Assembly: GCA_937967805.1 (NCBI GenBank)
Contig: CALBTC010000170.1
Coordinates: 1 to 36,053 of the forward strand
Direction: 5' to 3'
Origin: an uncultured Anaerolineaceae bacterium
GTDB taxonomy: Bacteria; Chloroflexota; Anaerolineae; Promineifilales; Promineifilaceae
DNA: 36,053 nt
This document shows positions 35,137 to 36,053 of this stretch, piece after piece (the stretch's first letter is position 1; every line of letters starts with the position of its first letter). Under the pieces are notes generated by a model, which saw nothing but the letters and a program-made list of their open reading frames with translations, did not search any database and had not been told where the DNA came from. The translations under genes were made by a program, and so were the position numbers.

Positions 35137-36053
35137 ATGCCACAGAAGGCTGATTTTTTGCTCACCGGCGGCACCGTCGTCACCATGAATGAGCAGTATG
35201 ATGTAATTGAAAGCGGCGCGGTGGCCGTTGTTGGCGACTCGATTACGGCCGTTGGCCCCACAGAAACCATCACCGCCGAATACCAGGCCGAAGAAGAGAT
35301 CGACTGCACCGGGCAGGTGATCATGCCTGGGTTGGTGAACGCCCATACCCACATCCCCATGACCCTGTTCCGCGGGCTGAACGACGATTTGCGGCTGGAC
35401 GTCTGGCTGGGCTACCTCATGCCCGTGGAGCGCGAGTTTGTCACGCCGGAATTTGTGAAGCTGGGCACGCGCATCGCCTGCGCTGAGATGATTCGCTCCG
35501 GTGTTACCACTTTTGCCGATATGTACTATTTTGAAGAGGCGATTGCGGAAGAAACGGCCGCCATCGGCATGAGAGCCTTATTAGGTCAAACCGTCCTCGT
35601 CTTCCCCGCACCGGACGCGGCCACCTACGAAGACGCGTTGGTGCTTACCCGCCGCTTCATCGAGCATTGGAACGGCCACCCGCTCATCCAGCCGGCCGTA
35701 GCCCCGCACGCCTGGTACACCGGCACGCCGGAGATGGACCGTGCCTGCGCCGATCTGGCCCGCGCCTTTGACGTGCCCATCCACACCCACGTCGCCGAAA
35801 CAAAGCTGGAAGTAGAAAATTGCCGGTCACAAAACCACACTTCGGTGGTGCCCCATATTGCCAGCCACGGCCTGCTCAACACCAAGCTGTTGGCAGCGCA
35901 CTGTGTGCATCTGGAAAAGAGCGAGATGTTTGCCCTGAAGGAAGCGGGCGCGGGCGTGGCCCACTGCCCCAGCAGCAACCTGAAGCTGGCCAGCGGTATT
36001 GCCAACGTGAAGGAGATGTTGGCGGTTGGGCTGAACGTTGGCGTGGGCACCGA
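35137..36053 (+). CDS. mtaD: Amidohydrolase, SAH / methylthioadenosine deaminase type (truncated by the window end)
   Basis: The first 305 residues of an expected 430-450. Members of this metal-dependent family deaminate S-adenosylhomocysteine, 5'-methylthioadenosine or related nucleosides; guanine deaminase and chlorohydrolases are close relatives. Metal ligands are H70 and H72 (GLVNAHTHIPM), the histidine in HTHVAETKLE and HCVHLEK. The last complete codons (NVGVGT) lead into the conserved aspartate at the break. MTLFRGLNDDLRLDVWL is typical of the SAH/MTA group. GGAGGG lies 3 nt before the ATG. It is divergent from the nucleoside phosphorylase, which suggests nucleoside salvage. The exact substrate cannot be decided from the part present. 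Confidence 0.9.
   Translation, partial: MPQKADFLLTGGTVVTMNEQYDVIESGAVAVVGDSITAVGPTETITAEYQAEEEIDCTGQVIMPGLVNAHTHIPMTLFRGLNDDLRLDVWLGYLMPVEREFVTPEFVKLGTRIACAEMIRSGVTTFADMYYFEEAIAEETAAIGMRALLGQTVLVFPAPDAATYEDALVLTRRFIEHWNGHPLIQPAVAPHAWYTGTPEMDRACADLARAFDVPIHTHVAETKLEVENCRSQNHTSVVPHIASHGLLNTKLLAAHCVHLEKSEMFALKEAGAGVAHCPSSNLKLASGIANVKEMLAVGLNVGVGT

Overview
The window looks like a chromosomal segment of a Chloroflexota bacterium, probably Anaerolineae-like. This is an inference from gene content: very large membrane Ser/Thr kinases with FHA domains and calcium-binding TSP3 repeats, a nickel superoxide dismutase with its own protease, a T-box-controlled threonyl-tRNA synthetase, lipoprotein solute-binding proteins and DUF4013/DUF4870 membrane proteins. 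I see no rRNA, tRNA, CRISPR array, transposase or phage genes.

Layout. Bases 1-622 hold the N-terminal part of a cyclic-nucleotide-domain histidine kinase (minus strand). Bases 949-7618 hold two tandem, related receptor-type Ser/Thr kinases. Then come a serine/alanine-glyoxylate aminotransferase (8012-9157) and an unusual lipoprotein that fuses two classes of solute-binding domain (9236-11635). A minus-strand block follows: a BrnT-like toxin/antitoxin hybrid, plsY, a JAMM metalloprotease, a cupredoxin lipoprotein, an aspartase/fumarase, a two-cluster ferredoxin, and sodX with sodN. A plus-strand orphan histidine kinase (17325-18860) and a fused 2Fe-2S/molybdopterin oxidoreductase (19028-21700) come next. 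The oxidoreductase overlaps convergently with the second of two tandem threonyl-tRNA synthetase genes. The pair is led by a threonine T-box riboswitch with a strong promoter. An ECF sigma / anti-sigma / secreted bactofilin-like operon follows (26039-28328), then two small membrane proteins, fmt, a tight panE - class II aldolase - glycerophosphodiesterase cluster (30842-33478), a pyrimidine-nucleoside phosphorylase, and a divergent, truncated SAH/MTA-type deaminase.

How the genes work together. Sensing and signalling are heavily represented: two Ser/Thr kinases, two histidine kinases and an ECF module. Ni-SOD and its maturation protease form one oxidative-stress unit. The two ThrRS genes form a tRNA-sensing unit. 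The phosphorylase and the deaminase suggest nucleoside salvage.

Non-coding signals. The 8-bp palindrome ACGGCCGT occurs about 55 times by eye count, in all reading frames and on genes of every function, like the HIP1 element of cyanobacteria. Intergenic spaces carry several families of palindromic repeats. Several genes without a Shine-Dalgarno sequence have a sigma-70-like promoter whose -10 box ends only 6-8 nt before the start codon, which suggests leaderless transcripts.
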